A DNA stretch of 64,000 nt, taken from Paraspadella gotoi (Eukaryota > Chaetognatha). The DNA lies in contig CM119269.1 of the NCBI GenBank assembly GCA_051294375.1, forward strand, positions 2,658,699 through 2,722,698, written 5' to 3'. The translations under genes were made by a program, and so were the position numbers. Shown one piece after another: positions 24,301 to 36,500 of this stretch (the stretch's first letter is position 1; every line of letters begins with the position of its first letter). Below the pieces are notes generated by a model. It was given only the letters and a program-made list of their open reading frames with translations, did not search any database and was not told the DNA's origin.

Positions 24301-27300
24301 ACAACAATAACAGAAATGAGACAAATCAACTTCAACACTCGTCTCATTGAAGACCCAGATGCTCACTTGTTCGAATCCTTCGACGACGACGCTCAACTTC
24401 CTTTCCACTCGATCGGCAAAGACTCGCCCCTTCGCCACCTCCCGTCCGTCGCAGACTCCGCCGTCCCTCGTCGTCGTCGCCTCAACGCCCACTTCAACGT
24501 CGCCCGCCTCCGTCGCCTTCAAGCGGAACTCCCTGGTAACGACGCCGCCGCAGACGCAGAATTCAAAGCCGTTGGCGCCGCTGAGGACTTCGACGCCGTT
24601 GGCTACGTCGAGTCGGAGAGAAACGGGCAAGCAGGCGGAGAGGTAGTTGAAGGTTTGGACCTGTGGAAGTTTGGGAATTAGTTAATTCTATAATTCTTTC
24701 TTTAACAAACGATTGCATTTTTTCAAAATTTAAAAATTTGCTCCAATGAGATTGGATTGATTGATTGATACATAAATAAGTTCTTTAGAACATAATAGGT
24801 TATACAATAAGGCACATGATAGTGGGCAGTTGTAACTAATCATTGATATATCGCCGGTCATCATCGATTCCAACGGATGTCACCTTGAGCGGAAGCGACT
24901 CTCCTCTCACTGCCTCGTAGGGAAAGTGAACTCGAACGAAGAAATCCTGCGACGCCGTGAGCCCGATCTCCTTGGCAAAGCCCAAGCCGGCGCGCTCGGA
25001 GAGGCAGACGGCGCCGACGCGCCACTCGGTGATCGTGTCGGGAACTCTGGCGGCGACGACGGCGCTCTTCCCCGTCACGTTGACCAGTTTCCACAGCCAA
25101 GTCTCGGGGAAATTGGAGCGCGTAGCGGGCGCGCTGACCGCCGCTTCGTCAACCGACATCTCGGCGAAAGCGAGCTGAGCGATATCGTCCATTTTGTGCA
25201 TCATCCGCCCTCGATTCCGACCGCGCCACATTCTTGTAAAGACGGATGGGATGTTAATGTTATGAATGAACTTAAAACGCGCTAGAAAATAGCCTTAAAT
25301 AGCGCAACCAACTGATTTTCCGCCACAGTACTTAGTACATTGATTTAAATAGTTTATATCAAAAAAATTAAAAGTAAATATTTCTAGGTATGTTAAAGAA
25401 CCAAAAAAAATCGAAACTTAATCAACGTTCATTCCCCTCTTATCAAATTTCGTTTCAAAGACCTTACCCCATCTCACAAAGACCTTACCCCATCTCACAA
25501 AGACCTTACCCCATCTCACAAAGCTCAACCATGACATCCCCGACCGTCCGAAGATCCGTCACGAAAAAGTCCTCCATCGCCTCGCGACAGTCGGAGTTCT
25601 TCATCTCGTTCTTCGCGGGATACCTTTCCAACACCTTCGCCACCGTCACCCTCTCCACCGCCTCCAACAGCTCCACGCTCTTATCGACGCCGCTGAGTCC
25701 GCAGAGGGACGGCGCCGCTGGGGTCACCGTCAACTCCGTCTCAGCGCCGGGCGCCGTTCGATCGCCGGAATTGAAAGAGAGAGAGACGACATTCTCGAAA
25801 CAGGGCGCCAGATCGAGGAGCAGATGATCTGAGACGATCTCGACGCCGTTGAAGACGTAGACGACGACGCCGACTTTCGGCGACCAATTGGGATCGACGT
25901 CGAAGGCGACCACGCCCTCTTTTCTCAACGTCACCGTCCCGTGACGACGAATTCCGTTTCGCGCAAGAATTAAGAAAGTCGCTTGCTTCTCCTCTGCGTC
26001 CTTCGCCGAATCTTGTGAGCTATACTCGATCGAAACCGAAGCTCTCTCGCCACACTTCAGCTCAACAGGCTTCAGCTTGAGCGAATCGCCCGACAGAGAT
26101 CTCCAAGCCCGAAGGAAGAATGTGCCCGACGGCAGCAGCAAACGGTCCGCCCACAAGTGGTGCACGTTTTTAAATCTCGCCATCGCGATCGGCGTCAGTG
26201 GAAAACGACCTGATTTGGCCGTGAGTCCGGTACATTTCAAGGTGATGGACGCCGACGAGGAAATTGGCCGCGAGAGGTTGACGCCGACGACGCCGTCTCC
26301 ATCGACGGTGACGTTGAAGTCGTCGGTGTCGCCTTCCGACGCCAACTCGACTTGGATCCTCTCGTCGACGGCGGGTTTGCCGTTGGTGTAAGTCACCTGA
26401 AGGGAAAAGGTTGAATCGATGAAACGATGGACTCGGGGTGCAAAAGCATAGTTCCTTTGGAAATTGGTACACTCAATATGTAAAAAAAAACAAAACAAAA
26501 AAAAAACAACTGTTCTGCCTTTTGTCTTTGTGTTAACTAAAATTTTTATTGTCTTCATCTGTATTACAAGAAAATCAGCAAAACCTTTTACCTTCAAGCT
26601 TTCAAACAATTAAATCATGAAAGAATAACAGCTATTGCAATAAAACCACACCTTGATCTTAATCTCGTTGGTTACGTTTGCCTTGTATGAGTCGAATCCA
26701 CGAACGAGTTTGAATTCAATGAATTCGTTCGAGAGGTCGACGTTTTTTTTAACCTCGCGACGAATTTCGGTGCCAGACTCGATTATCTGGCCGAACAACA
26801 TGAAATTCCTGAGGAGAAAAAAAATGGCGAATGTTGAAGGCGGAACTGACGTATAGTAAGTCAAATCGTAGGTCACATAGTACGTCATATAACATCGCTC
26901 ACAATAACTCGGGGTGACAGTCAGAAACAAAGTAACCGAGTCACACTCCGACCTGTTTTAACCCGTCTCTTAAAAACAAGCCGCATCTACAACTTTCCCT
27001 TGTCATCTGCAATTCCAAATCCTTTCCACACGATCCATCCCACGGCACCTCGTTCCGCCGTATTCAGCTCCGCCTCCAAGCAACCCTTCTCCAAAGGCCC
27101 TCAAACTCTTGGCAGACTTCCGGATTCGGTTGCACCAAATCCGGCTCATCATTTCCCCCAGCACATCCGACGTTCCCGGCCGTGATGGTACCAGCCGCCG
27201 CGACACGCCTTTACGGCGGCCCGCCCGGCCACCGGGCCGCCGTGGGTGTATGTGCCGCACAGTCGGGCAATAGGATCGGGACTCGAAGGGTCCGAGTCGC

Positions 27301-27348
27301 CGACGGTAGATGGTGGACTCGAATTTGGGGAGGAGGTACTCGTCGACC

Positions 27349-27398
<50 letters not shown>

Positions 27399-29214
27399 AG
27401 AGAAAAGAGACATATACATAAGGCGTAGTGAAAGTTACATACAAAAATTCTAAAAGTCAATTATGAACAACATACCATCAGTGAACATTAATTTGTTAAA
27501 AAAAAATTAATTTATGTTTTTTAATTTTTCGCAGTAGGCTATATTATATATATAAGTATGACTATCCTTATAAAATCGAAAAATTTCAAAATAGGCTTTT
27601 CTTAATTTTGATTCAATTTGAATTCCTCTCAAAAGTTGATAAAAGAAAATATAAATCATTTTTACAAATTCTTTTCATTAAGTAGGTTAAAAATTAAAAA
27701 AACTATATTTAATATATAAAAAGTTAATTTTCGCTTCAAATATAGCTTTTTTAATTTTTGACCCACTTAATAAAGGAATTTTTCAAAAGAAGTTTTTTCT
27801 TTTTATCAACTTTTTATGACGAATCTAAATCTGGATTTTAAAAAAATGTTTTGCAAACATTTTTTAAAGTACTAGTATAAATACTGCGTAAATTGTAAAA
27901 TTTACTATTAAATTTTTTTATTACATAAATGTTCATAAGTATAATGTTGTTCGTTCCTCACTTTTATAATTTTAATTAAAAGTTAAATTTAGGAATTTTA
28001 CTACGCCTTAATATACAGATACAGATACAGAAAAAGAAACAAAGAAGTACGAAACGAAGTAAAAAAGCAACAACGGAAGCAAAACATTTTCACCTTAGTA
28101 AGGTCCTTACCTTGAACGATAGCGTTTCCTTTGAACCTTTAGAGTTGACGCACTCGATCGTGTAACTTCCCAGCATCGGCTCCAACTCGAGATGAAATTT
28201 CAAATCCTTGAGTCCCCCTTCCGGTTTTATGTTCAACCATTGACGCAACACGAACCTCCGTGGATTTTTTACGACGCATTTCTAAGACACACATTTCATT
28301 ATCAATTTCCAGTCGAAGATGAATTTCATAAATTTTGAAATTTTTTAAATAAAGAAATGAACAACTGGTAAAATAAAGGAATGAATAAAAGAATAAGAGA
28401 ATGTAGATATGAATGATTGAATGAATGAATAAATGAAATGAATGAATGAAAAAATGAAAGAATGAAAGAATGAAATTCATTTTTTTGTGCCGTGTCATCG
28501 GGTCCATTCAAAAGAGAAAAAAAAATAGGTATTCCTCTACGGCCCTTCTATTCTCACGAACGATATGAGATTCAGGTTTTAAAATCGTTCTTACGTTAAT
28601 TACGCTGTCATCAGGCTTCAGCTCGTCCGTCAACTTCAAAAGTCTGATGTTGACCGTTTGTCCCGGTTTGAAGACCGACTTGTCCGTCTCTATGAACATC
28701 AAGGCGCCTCCCTCGGCGCCTTTTCTCTTTTCCCCAGCTTCGGCCAAGGAGGTGGAGTTGAGAAGTTCCAAGTCGTTCGTCGCTCAAAATAAAAACCAAA
28801 ATCTAATTTGCATTTTACACTCTATTTCTCTTGAATTATTTTTGAGATTTTAGGACGTATTAATTTCGTAGTCATTCAGACAAAATAGATGCAAATAAAC
28901 CTTTAAGTAAAACTACTCTTTTAGCATATTAGTTTTTGTAGTTTCTGTAGTGTAGCTTACAAAACAAAAACCAATCTTGGCAGGGACTCACTCGAATTCA
29001 TGGCGAAGACATGCAAGTAAGGAAACTCATTTTGCTTGTCAGTCGGAGAAAATTTTACGAGATAGTTCTTTACTTCGTTCCCAACGGTCGGTTCCAGGGT
29101 TAGATCTCGGGACCCGATCACCGACGAATCACCCAACTTGGCGCGATGTGCCATTCGGGATTCTGTGAAAAGCACGGAAATTTATGATGAGGGGCTTGAG
29201 GAAAGTAATTATAA

Positions 29215-29262
<48 letters not shown>

Positions 29263-30099
29263 AATAGTGACAGAAGGTATGGAAAATAAGGAAGAAAAAA
29301 ACGAACTGGTGACAAATATCGTGATCGATGTTCGGGTCTCCACGTTCCACGTCGACAGCAAACCGGTGACGCCATCTTTGAACGAAGCGAAACGAGGGAC
29401 CGAGAGAAGGTAGCGGAACTTCCGGTCGGCCTGAAAGAAAGAAAAATAAGAAAGATTTACGTGCGTCCACTGCGCCCTCTCCAGTTGCTTTCTTTAATTT
29501 GTTTTTCACTCTTTGTTGTCTACTTGTTTTTCATTCGTTTCGTTTAGGTTGTTTTGTTTTTTCAAGGCGTCAAGGCCTCGCGACTTCTGAGAACAGGGGG
29601 GGGGGGACTCGAAAGCTTTCCGAGGTCGGTCGACCCTTCCGTTTTCAATTTACAGTCGCAGCGAGGCGCCGTGGTCGAAAAAACAACATCGAATTTTTTT
29701 TGGGGGGGGAACTACAGGCTAGGAAACAGCTCTTAACTGTTAGAGTGCTCCACCGTTACAGTCACAGTCACTGTTACAGTCACAATTCCGTCGAAGAGGA
29801 ATTCGCTGAGGCGAACATAATAAAAAACCTCACTTTATAAAACAATCGAAAATGGCGAAAAGTTCATTACAGTTGTGAGATAGCTGACTGGCTAAGAAAG
29901 GTATCTGAGCACCAAATAACATTTAAGCGAATAAATATTGAATCTACATAGTACTTACAACAATGCTCGGAACTTCCATATATAACCGGCAATCAAACGT
30001 AAACATAAGTAATCTGCAATTCAATGATTCGCCTACCGTCGACGAAGCGACGACGAAAATCAAGAGAAATAATAATTTCCAGGGACGAATGGAGTTCAT
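20956..30099 (-). CDS. CD109: CD109-like GPI-anchored thioester protein (alpha-2-macroglobulin family)
   Basis: Secreted or cell-surface protease-trapping/thioester protein of the A2M/TEP/CD109 family, about 1,560 residues by my exon sum (human CD109 is ~1,445). Exons, by descending coordinate: 30,099-29,959; 29,430-29,307; 29,162-28,992; 28,782-28,595; 28,281-28,111; 27,347-~27,000 (frame broken); 26,808-26,652; 26,396-25,510; 25,232-24,884; 24,660-24,367; 23,996-23,460; 23,280-22,764; 22,515-22,377; 22,209-22,065; 21,887-21,704; 21,522-~21,401; ~21,194-20,956. Exons 1-5 and 8-15 join in phase. In order: signal peptide (MNSIRPWKLLFLLIFVVASS), MG1, MG2 (FIETDKSVFKPGQTV), MG3 (VDEYLLPKFE), MG5/6 (SLCGLSGVDKSVELL), MG7 (RSNFPETWLW, VPDTITEW), then FNYLSACLPV, thioester domain with GCGEQT, receptor-binding domain (VYFDEL, YDYYQP) and a hydrophobic C-terminus of GPI-signal type. 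The start is the ATG before the signal peptide. Exon 6 is frameshifted and exon 16 lacks a donor, which I attribute to sequence errors. TEP is the alternative name; the GPI-like tail favours CD109. Confidence 0.88.
23460..23996 (-). CDS. CD109: CD109-like exon 11: thioester domain with GCGEQT
   Basis: 179-codon in-phase exon. The Cys-Gly-Glu-Gln thioester motif lies at about 23,791-23,811 in the context MPCGCGEQTM, followed by NVYVLKYLAAT, as in active thioester proteins. Both Cys and Gln of the bond are present, so the predicted protein should be able to form the thioester. Exon 12 (23,280-22,764) continues the domain to GGGFESTQDTIL. Confidence 0.92.
25456..25522 (+). repeat. 21-bp triplication covering a 5' splice site
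   Basis: CAAAGACCTTACCCCATCTCA occurs three times. On the minus strand each unit carries GGGTAAGG, so the exon 8 donor is present three times. Only the first can be used without crossing an in-frame TAA. The left arm has the same three units in degraded form (about 12,779-12,842). Confidence 0.85.
27003..27347 (-). pseudogene. CD109: CD109-like exon 6 (MG3/MG4), frame-broken
   Basis: Begins after a CAG acceptor with VDEYLLPKFESTIY, the MG3 opening. The expected continuation CGTYTHGGPVAGRAAV is in a different frame, and the frame appears to change again near 27,150. I cannot define the donor. At least two indels are needed. The region is GC-rich and abuts a collapsed minisatellite, so sequencing or assembly error is more likely than a mutation that kills the gene. 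Confidence 0.6.
28405..28478 (+). repeat. (GAAT)n / (GAAA)n degenerate array
   Basis: GAAT, GAAAT and GAAA units in CD109-like intron 4. No coding role. Confidence 0.8.
28595..28782 (-). CDS. CD109: CD109-like exon 4: MG2 domain
   Basis: Carries the family signature FIETDKSVFKPGQTVNIRLL, equivalent to the F-Q-T-D-K-P-Y-P-G-Q-V motif found in nearly all A2M/TEP proteins. Donor GTAAGA after VIN. Exon 5 (28,281-28,111) completes MG2 with the LGSYTIECVN strand. Confidence 0.88.
29215..29265 (+). repeat. (GAAA)n in CD109-like intron 2
   Basis: About 12 uninterrupted GAAA units between exons 2 and 3. Confidence 0.95.
29959..30099 (-). CDS. CD109: CD109-like exon 1: signal peptide
   Basis: First coding exon, 47 codons. 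A basic residue pair is followed by a 12-residue hydrophobic core (LLFLLIFVVA) and a small-residue cleavage zone (ASSTVGES). The donor is a perfect GTAAGT. The next exon opens with ADRKFRYLLSVPRF, which resembles the start of an MG1 domain. Confidence 0.8.
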
Positions 30100-30349
30100 C
30101 TTTGGTCTGAAGACTAAAGACGAACGGCGATAGACGAAGGACGAACTTTAGGAAACAAATTATTTTTGCTTTTATTATTTTGTAGGTCTTCTTTTTTTCC
30201 TAGAGGGCGGCGGAAGATATAGAAAAGGAGAACAAGAGGCGAATTTTGAATTTTCTCGCTTTTGTTCTTAACAAACAGCGTTAAAGTTTGAACCATTGTT
30301 TAGGAAAGTAAAAGAAAAGAAGGGAAAAAGATAAATTCTTTGAAAAAAT

Positions 30350-30406
<57 letters not shown>

Positions 30407-31211
30407 TGAGAGAGAGGAGAGGAGAGAGAGAGAGGAGGAAGGAAGAGAGAGCAGCTTTGAGACATTCCAGTTTGGTTATCAGTTTTAGTCCAACTCCAAG
30501 AGCCGATTCATTTTGAGTAAGGGGCGTCTTTCAACGCATCACATGATTTTGTTCTTATCGTATCTTCGGAAAAATAATATCGTATTACGTAAATACTGTC
30601 AGTGTTGGGCCATAGCAAATTAGGCTTAAAATTAAGGATCCCCAGGATGCGACCCTTTCTCGTTTTCTGTTCTACACTTAAGGCTAAGTATTAAAAAAAA
30701 AAATTGAGCTAAACTTTCAGCGCATCGCTCAATGACATGAAATAAAAAGATTTACATATACTAATGGTAATTTAATTTCATAAAATATATCATAATTAGA
30801 AGTAGATATATTTACAATACGAGTATTTTTCCTCTTAATTAACCATAACTATTGGAGTCTCGGAAATTCTTGACGGATGCTTCTGTTCGAAGTGATAAAA
30901 ACAAAAAGAGAGGAAGATATAAGAGGGAAGATGAGAGTGTTCAAAGAAGACCAGCGATGGAAGAAAGAAAAGCAGAGAGAGAAGAATCGCTCGTGATATT
31001 CTGCACTTAGTTATTCCCGGGGAAAAAAGATTACTGCTCTCTGTCTCTGTCCGTCCTGATCGTGTCGTTTGCGTGAACTAAGGGAAAGAGAGAGAGAGAG
31101 AGAGAGAGAAAGAAGAAAAAAAAACAAGAGGCGAGATTATAAGACTTCAATTTTACGTATGGCGGTAAACCATAGGGGATAATGGTTCTCTTTTAAATCT
31201 TGGTTATGGTT

Positions 31212-31515
31212 GCTATTGCCATCTCCTCTTTCTATTTCATAATTCCATTCAATGCCATCTCCCCTCTCTATTTCATAATTCCATTCAATGCCATCTCCTC
31301 TTTCTATTTCATAATCCCATTCAGTGCCATCTCCTCATTTTATTTTATAATCCCATTCAATGCCATCTCCTCTTTTTATTTCATAATTGCATTCAATGCC
31401 ATCTCCTCTCTCTATTTCATAATTCCATTCAATGCCATCTCCTCTTTCTATTTCACAATTCCATTCAATGCCATCTCCTCTTTTTATCTCATAATTCCAT
31501 TCAATGCCATTCCTT
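31212..31515 (+). repeat. 36-bp minisatellite (about 8 units)
   Basis: The unit contains CATTCAATGCCATCTCCTC followed by TTTCTATTTCATAATTC. Because the period is a multiple of three, one frame stays open and reads a 12-residue repeat (NAISSFYFIIPF). I treat that as a by-product of the repeat, not a gene. Units differ by a few C/T and A/T changes. Confidence 0.85.
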
Positions 31516-31639
31516 TCCTCTCGAAGACGATTATCCCTTTCGTCCCAAAGTCTTGAAAATTGGTCCTCGTAATAAATCTTTGGATTTCATTAGACTCTTC
31601 ATCTCGCCTCACTCCTGAGTGCCTATTTGGTGCTTTCTT

Positions 31640-31642
31640 TCT

Positions 31643-31695
<53 letters not shown>

Positions 31696-31751
31696 TTTCT
31701 TTCTTTCTTCTCTTTCTTTTCTTTTCTTTTTTCTTTCCTTATCTCTCTTCT

Positions 31752-31839
<88 letters not shown>

Positions 31840-31840
31840 A
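31640..31840 (+). repeat. (TTTC)n followed by (CT)n array
   Basis: About 60 bp of TTTC repeats, then TTC/TTTTC variants, then two CT blocks joined by TTCT. It lies just downstream of the DUF229 stop codon. Confidence 0.9.
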
Positions 31841-31867
31841 ATGGATGATTCCCTCGACGCTCCCTCT

Positions 31868-31978
31868 TCAATCGGAGACGGTCGCCTCTCCCAGTCGTCG
31901 TCCCAACGGCGCCGTCACAATCACCCATCCCTCGTATTTCATTGCGGGATCCGCGACAGAGACCGTCCACCGCTTGTC
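31868..31978 (-). CDS. Probable last exon of the DUF229 gene
   Basis: 36 codons and a stop, phase 0 on entry as needed after the exon ending at 34,411. Ends LGRRLGEATVSD, which resembles the family's C-terminal L-F-E-A-T-V. It is 2.4 kb from the preceding exon and wedged between a GA array and a CT array. The assignment rests on phase and this short similarity. Confidence 0.5.
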   Translation of the reverse strand, partial: DKRWTVSVADPAMKYEGWVIVTAPLGRRLGEATVSD

Positions 31979-32003
31979 CTCCCTTTTTCTTTTTTACTCT
32001 CTT

Positions 32004-32039
<36 letters not shown>

Positions 32040-32581
32040 GTGACCAAAATCAGGGCTTAATCCATCCACCCCTCCCGCCCTACCTCGTTTTTAAAGTCAT
32101 CAAGAACAGGCTTCCCAACGCCTGTCTTCACCTAGGATCCAAGATCGTCATTTAGGCACGACCTCCGCCTGTACCTGAGCCTGTAACTGGACCGGTACCT
32201 GGACCTGTACCTGGGTCTGGACCGTACCTGTAATCTTTATCTAATATATTATCTCGGTACATGCGATGACTCTCAAAAGAATTACTTTTGCTTTATTGGG
32301 CATTGCTCCAGCCCAACTTCTATTTTTTTTTTCTTGGCCCATAGCTCCACTTTAGCCCAACCCCTAACTTTCCGTTTCGTGGCCATTGCTCAATGCTCGA
32401 TTCCAGCCCAACCTAGAATTTTCTGCGTCCTGAACACCAACTCCCCTTTTTTCTTATTCGTTCCTCCCACTCGAGTCTCCTTCCTTCCCCTTGGCTGGGA
32501 AAGTTTTTTCTTTTGAGATTCTTGTGATAATCAAGTCATAAGTTGCTTTTGTCTTCCCCATATGGTTCAAAAGAAAGGGAG

Positions 32582-32631
<50 letters not shown>

Positions 32632-33504
32632 TAACATAAACCAAGTTGAAAAGTAAAAATTATCTCTTATATTTTTTTTATTTTTTTTATATTTAATACC
32701 AAAAACAGTATTAACATAATCATAAACAGGAAGAGTGTAAAAGACTGGAAAACTAAAAACTAAACTACTACTACTACTACTACTAAAAAACAAAAATAAA
32801 TAAAACAAATCAAGCAGCGAATCCGAGCTAATAAAAAACAAGAACTGGAAAGTTCAAGATGTTGCGCCGCAGTGATTGTCTTGTATGATTATAAGTATTT
32901 CCCGATAATCATATTATATAAAGCATATGCACAAGAGGCATCATATGGTTTATTACTTATTTGTTAAGTATTATATTAGTTAAAAAAACCAAATATCATT
33001 TAAAATAAGCCACATTTAATTATGCTTCATCACTTGACTAAACAAATATAAAACATATGCATTTGAAACATTTACTGATAAATTACAAATCTGCATAGTA
33101 TTAACTTAGATGACCCGGTATTTCATGAATCATACCACTTTGAGTTTTTGGTCATGTGATCCATCTTTTGGGTGATCACGTGACTGCACAAGTTCGTAAC
33201 ATATTCACATTAAAGGTCTCATGGTACCTTAACAATATTCCCAAATACGTACTTAATTGATGCCGTATCACTCGAGTAATGAACATTTAAAAGTTAAGTG
33301 GGACGGACAGACCGATCGATCGACCGACCGAGTTGCTTCACGAATACTCGCAGCGCAACTCACAACGGATAAAGCGCAGAGAAGGACGAGGCTCTTTTGA
33401 AGGTCTGCTTCTCCGAGGGAAAAAATATGCGCATAAAAAATAAGTTCGATTATCCACTTACCAAAATGTTCTGGCGAGATTTAGTCATCGCCAAGGCGGT
33501 GAGC

Positions 33505-33541
<37 letters not shown>

Positions 33542-36500
33542 TAACATAATGGACAATCGACCAATCGACCAACCAATCGACTTGAGTTCACAACTTGAGT
33601 TCACACGCTGTAAGCCGTAAGGTTGACTGGCGTTTACTTTGCCTCTCTGGCGACTAATAAACAATAAACTTAGATTTCTACAATGATTCAGACAAGCTCA
33701 GATGTTTATGATTTTTTTATCGAAATTTTCATATAATTCAGAAATCATTGAAAATCATGAAAAGTTTCGGTTGACTTTTGATTTCATTCTGTTACATCGT
33801 TAGATGTCATTCTTTCTTTTTCTTTTACTTTGTCTCGGCAAAGACACAGATCTCTTGGCATAACAATATGAATGTGATATGAATTAGATTTTACAGCTTT
33901 TTAATATATACCAACTAAATAATGTAGGATGAAATAAATATTAGTTACCTTAGATCCCAAGCAGCCCACGATATTCGTAAGGTGCATAAGTGAGTGTCTG
34001 TTTGAAAAATTGGTCGTAGTTAAAAAGAGTAAACAAGTTTATCAGGTATTATAAAAAATATATAAGCGAGCTTCGTCATTGTGCGCTACAAATTACAATA
34101 CATTCTTTTCATACGTACATATTGAAATAGAGCTATTGTCTTGACAATTATTTTTAGTCCTTGTTTCTTTTTGGTATTACCTCCAATTACATCTCCCCGA
34201 TTGATATTCATTAAGTCGATTTTATAATCTTGAATATCTTTGCTCACTGTTTCATCGTTAATAGTGCTTGCTTTTTGTTTTCTTTGGAGAAACCCAGTAA
34301 AAACAACGTTACCCGGTGAGACCTTTTATAGTGGTTTAAAAAAGCAGTTTTTTTCAGGAAATCTGATTTATTTCTTTATTTATAATTATTTTTCCAATTG
34401 GGAGATTCACCTTTATGGCTACAAAATATATTAATATATCTCCTTCAGTAAATTGGAAACATTCCCTGACTTTAACGAACTCAAATTGGACACAAAGATG
34501 GATTTTTTTAATTCTAGCGTTAATAATATTTAATAATACGGCGCCAACATCCGCAGCAACTGATGGAGAGACATTGGTTCCCTCGGGCCAGTAACAACTG
34601 CAGAATTCCAAGGGAATTCCCGCCGTTTGGCAGGTGCGGTTTTCGGGTATCGAAGTCATGAGGGAAAATCTTCGAGCTAAAATGAAGACGCAGCAATAAA
34701 TAACTATTGAGCTAAAAGGGAAACACGATGCGGGGATAAAACCTTTCCTACCTTCGGAGCCAAGTCCAGGCACAATGGAATCACCTTTCCATCGATCCGT
34801 TCGCGTTGCAAGATGTAACAAATGTCTTAAGGTCTCGTTAATGTCGTAGGTACTAACAAGACGTTTAGTATTAGCGACGGCGGCAGCGTACAAACTCGGA
34901 TATCGTTGGCGAAACCAATCAGGAAAGACGATGAACAGCATGGGCATACTGTCTTCATGCCTTCCGACGCTCGTAGCAAAGAGGTCGGACTGTCGAAATC
35001 CGTGATCAGCCCACAAGAAGAGAATTGAATTGTCGAGATGACCACGATCCTTGTGGGAAAATAATAAGCAATCAACTTTCACCAAATCTTCAACAAATGT
35101 GAATTGTGCAATCAACCTTCATCTTCATCAGCAACTGTAGCGAAGGTTTCTCTGCTTGTTTCAAACCGTTCAAACGTGAGTGGGTCCACTCCACAGCCAT
35201 AGTGTAGGTGAAAAGAGAGTCATTGAAAGCGGCATGCGCATCTAGCGTTTTCAAGAACCAATCATAAATAAGGTCTCCCCACGATTTTCCTCCCACGCAT
35301 TTGTTCTTGTAAGGATCTGCAAAAATATTGTTGATAATTTCAATATTTTAATAATGAAAAAAAAAATTTAGGATAGAACGACTGCAACAGAATGTGCTAA
35401 ATGATGAAAGAAAAAAATTTTTTTATTCATTATGATATATTATTACAAAAAATCGTTTTATTAATCTTTTGATTGACTGATATCAATAAAAAGAAACCTC
35501 CAGCGGCCAGAGCCATGGGTTTAAAGGCGTGGTCGATTTTTCTATAGTCTGCTGGCCATGCGCAACATGTTGAAGCCCAATCGTCCCCAAATGCGGTCCA
35601 ATACCCATTCGAAGCAAACGAGGTCCAGACAAGGTCTTCCGCTTTCGGATAATTTCTAGGATACTTACCACCAGAAAATAACGCAGCCATATTAGGGTTA
35701 GACTTCAACCAACCTATCAAATTTTCCATGATATTATAATATATACCAAAAAGTAAATAAAGATGATATCGGAGGGAGGATTTTTCTCTCACCTTGTTGT
35801 AACCGTAAAACTCCAAGGCTCCCAGTTGAGTGGTCAAATAATTTCTCAATTTAGGCAAATACCTAATAGTGTTAAGTCTCGAAGTTGAATCCATTGCAAG
35901 AATGTGGACATTGAATCGACATGGTAAGTCAGTTGGCGACGATTTGGCGCAAAGGTTCGCCCACTCTCCTTCCGGCTCGCCACCTTGGGATCTCGATACG
36001 GCAGATTTACGAGAAGAGCATCTTCTTCGCGCTTTTCGCACCAGATCTTTGCGTAGCTGGCATTAATGGTGGTCGAGTCATTGGCGTCGAACCGTACTGG
36101 CCTCATTATCCCCTTTTTCCTTGTTGGAAGTAACGAGTAGAAGCAGTGGCCCACGGAGGATTCAGTCAGAGGACGTTTTAAGAAAACCGTATTTTTCTGA
36201 GTCATGGAAGAATGATGAAATGGAGATTAATTTGATGAAGATTATTTAATCTTTTATTACTTATTAGCCCCTTCACCTTCTCAACATAAGATTATTTTAG
36301 AAAGAAATTATACTTTGGAAAAAGGCAGTTGTGGCGAATCCTAAATTCGCCTCCCGTATAGCTTGGTGAAACTCAGCTTTGAAAGCTAAGTACTCGTTCA
36401 CCAACCATGAGTTCCGTGTTCAATCCCCTCACGGTCACGCTGGTTAAAGTGTGATGGTGTTGACACGCCAGTGACATTGGGTGGTCACTGGTCAGTGCAG

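Larger units (their letters stand above)
19232..26990 (-). repeat. Right arm of the ~7.7-kb inverted repeat
   Basis: Reverse-complement partner of 11,191-18,910. It carries the readable exons 7-17 of the CD109-like gene. 19,232-20,955 lies downstream of the gene: GA/CT arrays at 20,030-20,104 and 20,226-20,340, a (GTC)n run near 20,425-20,460, and no open gene. Confidence 0.92.
30100..31867. other. Spacer between the DUF229 and CD109-like genes
   Basis: Presumed 5' flank of the CD109-like gene. Contains a GA array (30,354-30,450), AT-rich non-coding DNA, a short GA array at 31,088-31,110, a 36-bp minisatellite and TTTC/CT arrays. No exon seen. Confidence 0.6.

Noticed and set aside
31212-31515. 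CRISPR-like array
   Set aside because: Eukaryotic tandem minisatellite; the units abut without spacers.
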